A stretch of DNA of 34,927 bases from NCBI GenBank assembly GCA_937929885.1, contig CALFUQ010000225.1, positions 1 through 34,927 on the forward strand, read 5' to 3'. This document shows, one piece after another, positions 1 to 7,549 of the stretch. The notes beneath the pieces are model-generated. The model was not told where the DNA came from. It ran no database searches and worked only from the letters and a program-made list of their open reading frames with translations. Each line of letters starts with the position of its first letter. The first letter of the stretch is position 1. This stretch comes from an uncultured Saprospiraceae bacterium (GTDB lineage: Bacteria; Bacteroidota; Bacteroidia; Chitinophagales; Saprospiraceae). The position numbers and the translations under genes are program-made.

Positions 1-1
1 A

Positions 2-112
2 TTTATCCTTAATGAAGAAAAACTAGAGCAAGCAATGGATTGTCTAGAAATCGCACTTAAAGAATACCAAAAGATTATGCATCAAACACAACCGTCTTAT
101 TCTTATAAGTAA
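2..112 (+). CDS. 3' end of a probable class I/II PLP-dependent aminotransferase (partial)
   Basis: An open frame enters from the left edge and gives 36 residues before TAA. The peptide contains NEEKLEQAMDCLEIAL and then EYQK. This pattern of an acidic/leucine-rich helix near the C-terminus is typical of fold-type I aminotransferases, where the last helix packs on the small domain, but no catalytic residue lies inside the window. The final 38 bases overlap the 3' end of purU on the other strand, so the two genes converge with overlapping coding ends. The family call rests on the shape of a short tail and is tentative; that the frame is a real C-terminus is more likely than the exact family. 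Confidence 0.45.
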   Translation, partial: FILNEEKLEQAMDCLEIALKEYQKIMHQTQPSYSYK

Positions 113-941
113 GTACGTTAGAAGTAATGTGAGACCATACTGCTTTTGCTAGTACTACCTTCTCGATATCTTTACCCTTACGCTTTAGCTCAGAGATAGA
201 GTCTCGATGAGATATGTGTATTACATCTTGTGCTATGATAGGCCCTTCGTCTAGATCTGCAGTAGCATAGTGCGCTGTTGCTCCCATAAACTTCACACCT
301 CTAGTATAGGCAGCTTTATAAGGATTAGCTCCTGCGAATGCTGGTAAGCTAGAGTGATGTATATTAATGATCTGATTAGGATACTCATCTATCATTGTGC
401 TGGATAAAATCTGCATATACCTAGCTAAAATTATTAGGTCGACATTACTTTCCTTAAGTAGTTCTACTTGCTTACGTTCTTGCTCTTGCTTAGTGGCCTT
501 TGTAATCGGCATATAGTGATAAGGTATATCATATCTATCAGCTACATAATTAAACTTCTCATGGTTGCTGATGATAAGAGGGATCTCAACTTTCCATTCT
601 CCAGATTCGTACCTCGATAAGATATCTAGGAAGCAGTGGGCATACTTAGAAACAAATAAGGCTATTCTCGGCTTACGCTCATTAAACTTAAGCTCCCAAT
701 TTATTTCTAGCTTCTTGGCAATCAAGGTGTCGAAGTATTCACCGATCTTATCTTTGGGAATTACAAAGCCATCTAGTTCCCATTCGACTCGCATAAAGAA
801 TTGGTTTTCTTCATGGTCTACATGCTGATCGAGGCTAATCACATTAGCATTGTTGTCTAGTAGAAAATCAGTTATAATCGCTACAATCCCTTTCTGGTCA
901 GGACAATGCATTAATAAGGTAGCGGTATTAATAGGCCTCAT
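75..941 (-). CDS. purU: Formyltetrahydrofolate deformylase (PurU)
   Basis: Hydrolyses 10-formyl-tetrahydrofolate to formate and tetrahydrofolate, balancing the one-carbon pool and supplying formate for purine synthesis; cytosolic. The 288 residues match the family length (about 280). An N-terminal ACT domain (residues about 8-85, beginning LLMHCPDQKGIVA) precedes a formyltransferase fold (about 90-288). Visible signatures are the SNHEKF asparagine region, INIHHSSLPAF with the catalytic histidine, and DEGPII with the catalytic aspartate. The protein ends NKTVVFDA, as expected for a full-length PurU, so the 3' overlap with the convergent aminotransferase frame is not caused by read-through. ATG start. 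In the family the ACT domain usually senses amino acids such as glycine or methionine; that role is inferred here. Confidence 0.95.
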   Translation of the reverse strand: MRPINTATLLMHCPDQKGIVAIITDFLLDNNANVISLDQHVDHEENQFFMRVEWELDGFVIPKDKIGEYFDTLIAKKLEINWELKFNERKPRIALFVSKYAHCFLDILSRYESGEWKVEIPLIISNHEKFNYVADRYDIPYHYMPITKATKQEQERKQVELLKESNVDLIILARYMQILSSTMIDEYPNQIINIHHSSLPAFAGANPYKAAYTRGVKFMGATAHYATADLDEGPIIAQDVIHISHRDSISELKRKGKDIEKVVLAKAVWSHITSNVLTYKNKTVVFDA

Positions 942-946
942 ACTGA

Positions 947-980
947 TTTGGGTGCAAATTTTATGCTAAAAATAGTTTTG
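947..980 (+). promoter_or_regulatory. Probable Bacteroidota sigma-A promoter for the small membrane protein
   Basis: TTTG (947-950), a 22-base spacer, then TAGTTTTG (973-980). This fits the Bacteroidota consensus TTTG/TTG, spacer of roughly 17-23, TAnnTTTG. It lies about 46 bases before the ATG at 1027 and just upstream of the divergent purU start. Confidence 0.5.
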
Positions 981-1026
981 TCTATTAGATTTTGTAGCTT
1001 AACAAGTAAACCGAACTAAATGCCAT

Positions 1027-1431
1027 ATGAACCCAATTGTTAAAAATATTCTTGGCTTGATTGTAGGTATCCTCGTGGGGGGATTAGTGAATGCGGGAAT
1101 AGTCAATTTTGGATCGTCAATCTTCCCACCACCAGCAGGAGTTGATCCAAATGATATCGAAAGTATAAGATCAAATATGCACTTGTATGAAGTGAAGCAT
1201 TTCATTGTTCCATATCTAGCTCACGTGCTTGGATCACTAGTTGCTGCATTCGTAGCGGTGAAGATTTCTAACAACAAGATTATCTCCATTATTGCAGGAG
1301 CTTTCTTTATCATCGGAGGAGGAGTTATGATCGGTATGGTGCCAGAGACACCTATATGGTTTACAGTAATTGATATGGTAAGCTATATCCCTGCTGCTAT
1401 CCTAGGATATTTAATTGGCAGAAGAAAATGA
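1027..1431 (+). CDS. Small hypothetical integral membrane protein
   Basis: A 134-residue protein of unknown function. Hydrophobic segments at about 5-27, 60-80, 84-104 and 112-131 suggest four transmembrane helices. The loop after the first helix is polar with a PPPAGVDPND motif and an acidic stretch, and the C-terminus is short and basic (GRRK), suggesting a cytoplasmic end. Glycine-rich helices (GLIVGILVGGLVNAG, GAFFIIGGGVMIG) indicate tight helix packing. It resembles small membrane proteins commonly left unnamed in Bacteroidota genomes; I recognise no catalytic motif. It is preceded by a good promoter and stands alone, being divergent from purU and convergent with the next small reading frame, whose stop begins one base beyond its own. 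Confidence 0.7.
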   Translation: MNPIVKNILGLIVGILVGGLVNAGIVNFGSSIFPPPAGVDPNDIESIRSNMHLYEVKHFIVPYLAHVLGSLVAAFVAVKISNNKIISIIAGAFFIIGGGVMIGMVPETPIWFTVIDMVSYIPAAILGYLIGRRK

Positions 1432-1432
1432 T

Positions 1433-1699
1433 TTAGTAATAAGCACTTTTTCTGCAATACGATCTATGACTTTTTGAGTTTAGATCATTTGCTTGCTGGT
1501 ATTGGTCTGGAGACTTTGGATGGAATGGGCTGACTTCTATTTCTAAATTAAAACCCTGATTCTCTTTTTGAATTAGTCTATCGATAGATTCTTCTACTGA
1601 TGGTGTATCTATGGAATATTCTAAGAATTGTGATTTTTTAGCAGATCCGAAAGTAACTATACAGATAGTGAGGAGAAGAAGGCGTTTGGTAAAATACAT
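1433..1699 (-). CDS. Possible small exported protein, unknown function
   Basis: An 88-residue frame beginning at an ATG with a credible signal peptide (MYFTKRLLLLTICIVTFGSA), followed by a polar, proline- and glutamine-containing mature part. A longer frame could begin at TTG (1744), but the signal peptide at the internal ATG makes that start far more likely. No domain is recognised and the C-terminus looks untidy, so it may be a decayed gene or a chance frame. It converges on the small membrane protein with one base between the two stops. No clear promoter is seen upstream; the remaining bases to the bestrophin-like gene hold nothing I can name. Confidence 0.4.
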   Translation of the reverse strand: MYFTKRLLLLTICIVTFGSAKKSQFLEYSIDTPSVEESIDRLIQKENQGFNLEIEVSPFHPKSPDQYQQANDLNSKSHRSYCRKSAYY

Positions 1700-1791
1700 T
1701 GTAATATAGAGGTGTGTCAGATAAGGAGACACAACTAGAATCAATTAACCACCATATCAATTACTATAATTAACGTTTATACGACTAAAAT

Positions 1792-2829
1792 CTACATTAG
1801 GACACCATCTGTTGCTTGGATGCCAGGCGGGAGGTCAGTTTCGCCCAACATTTCTCTGAGATCGATTTCTATTACTCTGCATAGCGAGAGCATTGGAATA
1901 TCATTAGGTAAGCCTTCAAATGGATTCTCAGAATAATCGCCTACCATTTCCATTAAGATAAATACCCAGCCTACAATTATCGAAAAGGGAATAGACACCC
2001 AGGCTCCATAAATGCTTAAGTCATGAAATTCATTTACCATTCCCCAAGGTAAAAGGAAGATAAAGATGGCTACGAATATTCCACTGGTGTGACCATATTG
2101 CCTAGGAAGTGGAAATTTTTTGATCCGCTCACATTTACCTTGTAGGGTATAAAATTCTGTAATAAGCGCTTGTAATTCCATATGTCGAAAATCTTCGATC
2201 GTATCTGCTTCCCTAAGTCGTTTTAAGTCAGATGATTGGTAATCTAGAATTTGAGTAGCTGTATTTCTAAAATTTATCAAGGGTTCATATTCGTCCGCTG
2301 GAAGAAAAAACTTAAGCTGTTTTTCAGTTATATCGTCGCTTGATAATCCAGTGCCAAATGATTTATGATGTTTTGCTGCAAGTTTTGCTGCTCGATTTGA
2401 TTGTGAGATATGTTCCCAAGGAGTAGGTATGAGTAATTGATTTCGGAGTGTATATAACCATCCAACATGACGGTAGAGTAGTCTTTTATGAATTTGATGC
2501 AGCTCAGCATCTGATAAGTTAGCATCTCTAAAGTGATTACTTACAAAAGCCTTTACTGCAGCACCCCAGGATCGACTAGAGTTTATGATACCACCCCATA
2601 TTTTTCTTGCCTCCCATAGTCTATCATATGCTTGATTATTTTTAAAACCTACATAAAATGCTAGCGCCGTACCTATTAATGAGATAGGTAACCAAGATAT
2701 TTTCAACCATTCAAAATGAAAGAACTCATAAAATACTACTGCTCCAGTATTCCAAAGGATTAATAAAATTAATTTTGGCCCCGTGAATTTTAGGATTTCA
2801 GCTACTGTGAAGCTCTTCTTGATATACAT
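1792..2829 (-). CDS. Bestrophin-like membrane channel (RFP-TM / UPF0187 family)
   Basis: A 345-residue member of the bacterial bestrophin family, which forms pentameric ion channels in the inner membrane; bacterial homologues have been shown to conduct ions, but the physiological substrate is usually unknown. Supporting features are the N-terminal hydrophobic pair (about 18-63), the motif FKNNQAYDRLWEARKIWGG followed by SRSW, a long polar helical middle, a second hydrophobic pair (about 245-295), and the C-terminal family signature NPFEGLPNDIPM then LCRVIEIDLREML. Length and ends are normal. It has its own promoter with an inverted repeat between the two promoter boxes, so it is probably regulated separately from the oxidoreductase operon just upstream. 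That operon reads in the same direction and ends 86 bases before this start. Confidence 0.88.
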   Translation of the reverse strand: MYIKKSFTVAEILKFTGPKLILLILWNTGAVVFYEFFHFEWLKISWLPISLIGTALAFYVGFKNNQAYDRLWEARKIWGGIINSSRSWGAAVKAFVSNHFRDANLSDAELHQIHKRLLYRHVGWLYTLRNQLLIPTPWEHISQSNRAAKLAAKHHKSFGTGLSSDDITEKQLKFFLPADEYEPLINFRNTATQILDYQSSDLKRLREADTIEDFRHMELQALITEFYTLQGKCERIKKFPLPRQYGHTSGIFVAIFIFLLPWGMVNEFHDLSIYGAWVSIPFSIIVGWVFILMEMVGDYSENPFEGLPNDIPMLSLCRVIEIDLREMLGETDLPPGIQATDGVLM

Positions 2830-2851
2830 TTTAAATCGTTTGTCCTAAGAA

Positions 2852-2879
2852 CAAATATAATTTGAACAATAATGTTCAA
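2852..2879 (-). promoter_or_regulatory. Promoter with embedded inverted repeat (candidate operator) of the bestrophin-like gene
   Basis: On the minus strand TATATTTG (2859-2852) matches TAnnTTTG and lies 22 bases before the ATG. TTG (2879-2877) lies 17 bases upstream of it as the -33 element. The inverted repeat TTGAACA-ATAA-TGTTCAA (2862-2879) has two perfect 7-base arms and fills the spacer and the -33 element. A protein bound there would block the promoter, so a repressor site is the natural reading. Confidence 0.55.
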
Positions 2880-2915
2880 GAGATAAAATTGAATTTAAAA
2901 TAATAAAGATTAGTC

Positions 2916-4724
2916 TTATTGGATTGGGATGAAAGTATCAGACATCTCAGCAATATGATTAGTTCTTATTTGCGTGGTTCTCTGAACTATATCTAAACTA
3001 GCATTCTCTAGTCTCAAAACTCCTCTTGGGCATACGGCAGAACAAACTCCACATCCAACACAAGATGATCTTACAATGTCTTGACCTCTCTGAGCATAGG
3101 CTCTAACGTCTATACCCATCTCACAGTAAGTAGAACAGTTCCCACATGATATACACTGACCGCCGTTAGTAGTTATCCTAAATCTAGATTTATACTTCTG
3201 TACTAATCCTAAGTAAGCTGCAAGTGGGCAACCAAACCTACACCAAGTCCTATTACCCATTAGTGGATAAAATCCAGTACCTACAACACCTGCAAAACCA
3301 GCTCCTATCAAAAAGCCATACCACCCTCTAATAGAATCGCTACTTAAGAATAGAATATTACGGCTACCAGTAAAGTAAGTATACAATACCATGATCGTCA
3401 TGATAACTGCAAAAACTAAAACTCCATGTATGATCCATCGCTCAAACCTCCAAGCGCTCAGACTCTTATCTGATAATTGGCGATAAGGATCTCCCAAAGT
3501 CTCAGCTAAGCCCCCACAACCACACACCCAACTACAATACCAGCGTTTACCAAAAAAGTATGTAATCACAGGCACGCCAACTATAGTCAACACAATACCC
3601 CATACCAACATGAATATTCCAATACCACCACTAGCGATTAGGTTGTTAATGTTATAATCAAAAAAGAAAGTGTAGTTAAGCGGCCAGATATTTTTAAAAT
3701 CGTAATAAGGCATATTTAGTCTCATTAAGATCTCAGGAAGAAGAAAGGCAATGCAAGTTTGGAAAAATATCACAGAGATGGTCCTAACTATTTGATACTT
3801 ATTATGTCGATATTTTGCAATCATTCTAATCCCCATGACTGCCACGACTAGGCAATACAAAAATCCATATAGAAACCACTTACTAGCTGGGTTGCCACTT
3901 AAACTCCTACTGATCGGATCAACTAATAAAACCCAGTTAGTCAAATATTCTGGCACCCAATAAAGGAGAATATAAAAGACGATTAGGTAAATTCCAGTAA
4001 TGACGCCCAACCACCCAGTATGAATAGGCGAAGCTGATTTTGCAGGAGTAAGTTCTTTCTGTCCCTGCTTATAAAAAACCAAATAGTATATAAGGCCAAT
4101 GACTAATGCAGTAAGAAGTGGCCAGAATACATCACCATTCATTTTAAAAACTCCATATAGCAAGACACCAATTATCGTTGCTCCTAATGCAAATGCTCTA
4201 GGATTAACTTTTAACCCCCGAGTCATGGAAGAGTGGTAGATACCATCATTCTTTATGCCTGGAATTAGATTAAAACTGGGGAGTATAAAAAGTAATCCAC
4301 CTAATATCCCTAAACCAATCGTCAACCAAAAAAATAGTCCAGAGTTATTAGGCAGTAAACCAGTGCTAGCCGCTTTAACATTTGGAAAGATATATTCATC
4401 GGAATCATTTACTTTCCAATCTCCAATTTTATAATTCCACTCCTGCACTCCTTCAGGAATACCAGCCTCTGCTTTAGCATTTAAAGAAGCCTGTGCATCT
4501 TTCAGTAAATTTTTAAATGTGGATACAAACTCTATGTTGGAATTATAAGTCTTGTTTAAAATCCCTTGCTCTTTAGCTAATTGGATTAGTTCAGTTTTAT
4601 GATAATCAGAATCGACTTCGAGAGATTCCTCTGTCAACTTATATTCACTTAAGCCTAAACTCAACGTAAAAATCCCTAGGGCGATGATGAATAAAATGAT
4701 ACCTATTTTCTGAATCAATGTCAT
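2916..4724 (-). CDS. Membrane polyferredoxin (NapH/NosR/CcoG-like 4Fe-4S protein)
   Basis: A 602-residue inner-membrane electron carrier. After an N-terminal helix comes a polar, probably extracytoplasmic region (about 30-130), then roughly eight or more hydrophobic segments. The family cysteine motifs CxxxCxC (397, 401, 403) and CxxxCP (495, 499) flank a membrane segment. Two classical 4Fe-4S motifs follow: Cys 524/527/530/534 and Cys 555/558/561/565, the second ending CP. This layout is that of the NapH/NosR/YccM group, which passes electrons between quinone, flavin or ferredoxin partners across the membrane. The start overlaps the FAD oxidoreductase stop as TAATG, implying coupled translation and a shared complex. 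I see no FMN-binding domain, so it is not a complete NosR; the electron acceptor is unknown. Confidence 0.85.
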   Translation of the reverse strand: MTLIQKIGIILFIIALGIFTLSLGLSEYKLTEESLEVDSDYHKTELIQLAKEQGILNKTYNSNIEFVSTFKNLLKDAQASLNAKAEAGIPEGVQEWNYKIGDWKVNDSDEYIFPNVKAASTGLLPNNSGLFFWLTIGLGILGGLLFILPSFNLIPGIKNDGIYHSSMTRGLKVNPRAFALGATIIGVLLYGVFKMNGDVFWPLLTALVIGLIYYLVFYKQGQKELTPAKSASPIHTGWLGVITGIYLIVFYILLYWVPEYLTNWVLLVDPISRSLSGNPASKWFLYGFLYCLVVAVMGIRMIAKYRHNKYQIVRTISVIFFQTCIAFLLPEILMRLNMPYYDFKNIWPLNYTFFFDYNINNLIASGGIGIFMLVWGIVLTIVGVPVITYFFGKRWYCSWVCGCGGLAETLGDPYRQLSDKSLSAWRFERWIIHGVLVFAVIMTIMVLYTYFTGSRNILFLSSDSIRGWYGFLIGAGFAGVVGTGFYPLMGNRTWCRFGCPLAAYLGLVQKYKSRFRITTNGGQCISCGNCSTYCEMGIDVRAYAQRGQDIVRSSCVGCGVCSAVCPRGVLRLENASLDIVQRTTQIRTNHIAEMSDTFIPIQ

Positions 4725-6070
4725 TATGCTTTACTACTAGCTAAGAATCTCAATACCTTATCAAGACTTCTTTTGGATTTAAGTTTTAATTGTTTATTCT
4801 CTTGTCGATTGTACAATTCTATTATATCAGATTCGTACTCCTTGTAGAATTCTGGATCAAAGTTGGCCAAAGAAAGATTGACGAGTACTGATTCTATAGT
4901 TGTCTGATCTCTGATCCACTTCTCGCACACTTCATGTCTATATCTTATGCCCATTAGGTTAAACCCAGTAACGGCTCCTCCATTTTTCATGTAGTTGATC
5001 CTAACTGATCTCTGCCCGCCAGCATGTTCCCAATACAGCGTGTTTTGATCTTCAGCCAGTTGATTTCTCACATCACCATACACCTGATATTCTATATCAA
5101 TAAACTTTGCAGAGTTAAACCAGATGCCTGGGTCATAAGCTGTCTTTTCTCCGCAGATTGTATTTGCGACAGTCTCACCCATCATCCTTCCTGTGTACCA
5201 CACTGCTTCTATACCTCTTCTCCCTGGCACAGGTTCAGAGTTTTGTGCGCAATCGCCGATAGCATAGACATCAGGGATATTTGTTTCTAGATATTTATTT
5301 ACGACTATTCCTCTTTCAATGTTGAGTGGTCCTTCTTTTAGAAAATTTACATTCGGACTTACTCCTGGTGTCAACCCTACAAATCCGCAATCTATTTTAT
5401 CTCCAGTCTCAGCTATAGTCACGCCTCCAGCAGCTCCGCTTCCGTTGTCATGTATCTCCTTAAGGTTTGATTTAAGACGCAGATCGATATGGTGGTCTTT
5501 TATATGTCTAGTAACCATAGCTGATTCTTCTGCAGGCAGAATGTTATCCCAGTAGCTATCCTCTCTAACTAGCATGGTAACTGGTATTTTCCTGCTATGA
5601 AACATCTCTGCCATCTCGATCCCAATCAATCCACCACCTACAATAACTGCTCTCTTCAAACCAGGCGTATATTTCTCCATTTGCTCAAGATCCTGATAAC
5701 TATATAAGCCTCTTACTGCATCAAGATCTTGACCTGGCCAACCAAACTTATTTGATTTAGACCCCAATGCAAGGACAAGTTTATCATATGAGAGTTCGGA
5801 TTTATTAAGGATTAATTTCTTTTCATCAAAATTGATAGATGTTACATGATCTTGGATTAAGTCTATTTTATTTTTTTCCCAAAACCAATCTTCGTAGGGT
5901 TTAGTGTCCTCATACCTCATGTGGCCCATATAGATATACATAAGTGCTGTGCGAGAAAAAAAATGAGTTGTTTCTGAAGATATCACAGTGACTCGATGTC
6001 CACTGAGCTTTCTAATCCATCTAGCTGTTGTGATCCCACTTATTCCATTTCCGATAATAGCTATATGCAT
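4724..6070 (-). CDS. FAD-dependent pyridine nucleotide oxidoreductase
   Basis: A 448-residue two-dinucleotide-binding flavoprotein. The N-terminal FAD motif is IIGNGISG, the NAD(P)H motif is VIVGGGLIGIEMAE (about 145-160), and the second FAD motif is DVYAIGDCAQ. The region where disulphide reductases carry their redox cysteine reads FSRTALMYIYMG, without cysteine. It therefore resembles ferredoxin/rubredoxin reductases or the NirB-type FAD domain rather than a thiol reductase. It is the first gene of a two-gene operon with the membrane polyferredoxin, with a one-base stop/start overlap. The obvious inference is that it moves electrons between NAD(P)H and the iron-sulphur clusters of the membrane subunit. 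The direction of flow cannot be read from sequence. A 270-base leader upstream holds no clear promoter on this strand. Confidence 0.85.
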   Translation of the reverse strand: MHIAIIGNGISGITTARWIRKLSGHRVTVISSETTHFFSRTALMYIYMGHMRYEDTKPYEDWFWEKNKIDLIQDHVTSINFDEKKLILNKSELSYDKLVLALGSKSNKFGWPGQDLDAVRGLYSYQDLEQMEKYTPGLKRAVIVGGGLIGIEMAEMFHSRKIPVTMLVREDSYWDNILPAEESAMVTRHIKDHHIDLRLKSNLKEIHDNGSGAAGGVTIAETGDKIDCGFVGLTPGVSPNVNFLKEGPLNIERGIVVNKYLETNIPDVYAIGDCAQNSEPVPGRRGIEAVWYTGRMMGETVANTICGEKTAYDPGIWFNSAKFIDIEYQVYGDVRNQLAEDQNTLYWEHAGGQRSVRINYMKNGGAVTGFNLMGIRYRHEVCEKWIRDQTTIESVLVNLSLANFDPEFYKEYESDIIELYNRQENKQLKLKSKRSLDKVLRFLASSKA

Positions 6071-6150
6071 GGTTAAGGTGTCTTTGGATTTTAAGATACT
6101 AAATAATGATATTTATACCTGGCAGTAGTCGCTTTCGATTACTTACTGAG

Positions 6151-6167
6151 CGTATTGTCATAATACG
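6151..6167. repeat. Short inverted repeat between divergent genes
   Basis: CGTATT-gtcat-AATACG is a perfect 6-base stem with a 5-base loop, in the 272-base gap between the FAD oxidoreductase and the T9SS cargo gene. No T-run follows on either strand, so it is more likely a protein-binding site or chance than a terminator. Apart from this and the promoter box near the right end, I see nothing else in the gap. Confidence 0.3.
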
Positions 6168-6293
6168 GACTGGTGAAAATCAGGAATAGGTAGAAACCCT
6201 TATAGAATCGACTTCTAACGCAGTATATTAAGAAAGTATTACTTACGTATTAAAAAAAATCATAATATATACGTTAATTATTTTTTAATACAC

Positions 6294-6301
6294 TACCTTT
6301 G
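6294..6301 (+). promoter_or_regulatory. Probable -7 promoter box of the T9SS cargo gene
   Basis: TACCTTTG matches TAnnTTTG exactly and lies 41 bases before the ATG, in a very AT-rich stretch. I do not see a convincing TTG at the -33 distance. Confidence 0.4.
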
Positions 6302-6342
6302 GTTTGTATTTATTGTATTTGTAAATACATTTAAAATATTAA

Positions 6343-7035
6343 ATGATAAGACTTTTACTCGTTTACATATTTACCTTCTTTTACTTGACCGCAGGATCAC
6401 AGATTACTGCGACTCTAGAGCCTAATCCTGCCTCTATAAGTGTATCTGACGTTACAGATGATGCACCCACTATAGCTAAAGCTACATTGACCAATACTTC
6501 TGAAACTGATACATTAATTGTTAGATGGGAAAGAAATATTATTAGCTTATCAGATGGATGGGAGAATAGTGTTTGTGACATTAATAGATGTTATGGGACT
6601 GAAACAGAGGTGAGTCCAGATAATAGACCAGTAGTCATACCACCAGGCGGAACAAGTAATTTAGACGCATACATATTTGCAAATGGTATAGTAGGTGCTG
6701 CAGAGATAGATGTCATCGTGACTGATATTGCAAATGATGAGAATGTGCTTACAGCAAAGTATATTATAGATACGACTACTCCTACGTCAGATCTTTTAAT
6801 AAACGAGGATATACAGATTTTCCCTAATCCTGCAGTAGATGCTTTTCAGATTAAAAATGACAAGTTGATTAGACAGGTGAAAATCTATGATATTATAGGT
6901 AAAGAAGTTGATCGATATAGTCACATAAGAGGAGCAGAATACAATGTATCTAACTATCAGAAAGGTATCTACATCATCAGGCTATTTGACGAAAGTAACA
7001 TGATGATCAAAGTGCTGAGATTAAATAAAAAGTAA
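6343..7035 (+). CDS. Small secreted protein with T9SS type A sorting domain
   Basis: A 230-residue exported protein. The signal peptide (about 1-18, MIRLLLVYIFTFFYLTAG) is followed by a beta-rich domain starting ITATLEPNPASISV, which looks like an immunoglobulin-like fold. One pair of cysteines sits in SVCDINRCYG. The last 75 residues are a type A sorting domain: IQIFPNPAVDAFQIKN, then VKIYDIIGKEV, then NVSNYQKGIYIIRLF and a basic end. Proteins with this tail cross the outer membrane by the type IX system and are usually released or anchored through A-LPS. What the mature domain binds is unknown. It is a single gene with its own promoter box, convergent with the pterin synthase gene. Confidence 0.85.
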   Translation: MIRLLLVYIFTFFYLTAGSQITATLEPNPASISVSDVTDDAPTIAKATLTNTSETDTLIVRWERNIISLSDGWENSVCDINRCYGTETEVSPDNRPVVIPPGGTSNLDAYIFANGIVGAAEIDVIVTDIANDENVLTAKYIIDTTTPTSDLLINEDIQIFPNPAVDAFQIKNDKLIRQVKIYDIIGKEVDRYSHIRGAEYNVSNYQKGIYIIRLFDESNMMIKVLRLNKK

Positions 7036-7065
7036 TCTCTTCAAACTCGACTTCTCAAATACAGT

Positions 7066-7476
7066 TTAAGTCGCAGGGTATTCTACATAATTTCTTGGTG
7101 TTTCAAAAAGTCTGATTTGGACATCTAAATCTTCTCCTAGTGCTTCATCTAAAATTTGCCAGATTAAGTAACAGAAGTTTTCAGTAGATGCGATAGTCGT
7201 TTTAAATTCAGGGACGTCAAGATTTAGGTTTTTGTGATCAAACTTTTTTTCGACTTTTTCTTTTATGATATCAGACAAAACCTTTAAATCAATTAAGTAG
7301 CCTGTCTCAGGGTCTACTTCTCCAGTAACCTTAACTTCTAAGTTATAGTTATGTCCATGATAATTGGCATTATTACAGAGCCCATATACCTCTTTGTTTT
7401 TCTCTTCACTCCAGTTAGGGTTATGTAATCGATGTGCAGCGTTAAAGTGAGCTTTTCTAAATACGGATATCCTCAT
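7066..7476 (-). CDS. 6-pyruvoyl/6-carboxy-tetrahydropterin synthase family (QueD/PTPS)
   Basis: A 136-residue COG0720 enzyme acting on 7,8-dihydroneopterin triphosphate. Zinc ligands are His15 (AAHRLH), His40 and His42 (HGH). The catalytic residues are Cys34 and Asp80-His81 (KFDHKNLN), and Glu125 (LFETP) holds the pterin. The spacing Cys-x5-His-Gly-His (CNNANYHGHNY) is that of animal PTPS, which makes 6-pyruvoyl-tetrahydropterin for biopterin. Classical QueD for queuosine has Cys-x3-HGH. The product is therefore uncertain: Bacteroidota homologues are routinely labelled QueD, but the motif argues for PTPS-type chemistry or a dual role. No queC, queE or queF neighbour is present. ATG start, with a TAnnTTTG box 16 bases upstream. 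Confidence 0.9.
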   Translation of the reverse strand: MRISVFRKAHFNAAHRLHNPNWSEEKNKEVYGLCNNANYHGHNYNLEVKVTGEVDPETGYLIDLKVLSDIIKEKVEKKFDHKNLNLDVPEFKTTIASTENFCYLIWQILDEALGEDLDVQIRLFETPRNYVEYPAT

Positions 7477-7492
7477 TATATTATGATTTACC

Positions 7493-7500
7493 CAAACATA
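7493..7500 (-). promoter_or_regulatory. -7 promoter box of the pterin synthase gene
   Basis: On the minus strand TATGTTTG matches TAnnTTTG, 16 bases before the ATG. It lies back to back with the holB box on the other strand, with 18 bases between them. Confidence 0.45.
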
Positions 7501-7518
7501 ACACTATTCTTTATTTCA

Positions 7519-7526
7519 TAGTTTTG
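7519..7526 (+). promoter_or_regulatory. -7 promoter box of holB
   Basis: TAGTTTTG matches TAnnTTTG exactly, 23 bases upstream of the TTG start of holB. Together with the divergent box at 7493-7500 it forms a compact two-way promoter region. Confidence 0.45.
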
Positions 7527-7549
7527 CAGATTATCAATATTTACGGTTT

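Noticed and set aside
6071-6342. Possible tRNA or riboswitch in the largest gene-free gap
   Set aside because: No cloverleaf, T-loop sequence or known riboswitch core is visible; only a 6-base hairpin and a promoter box.
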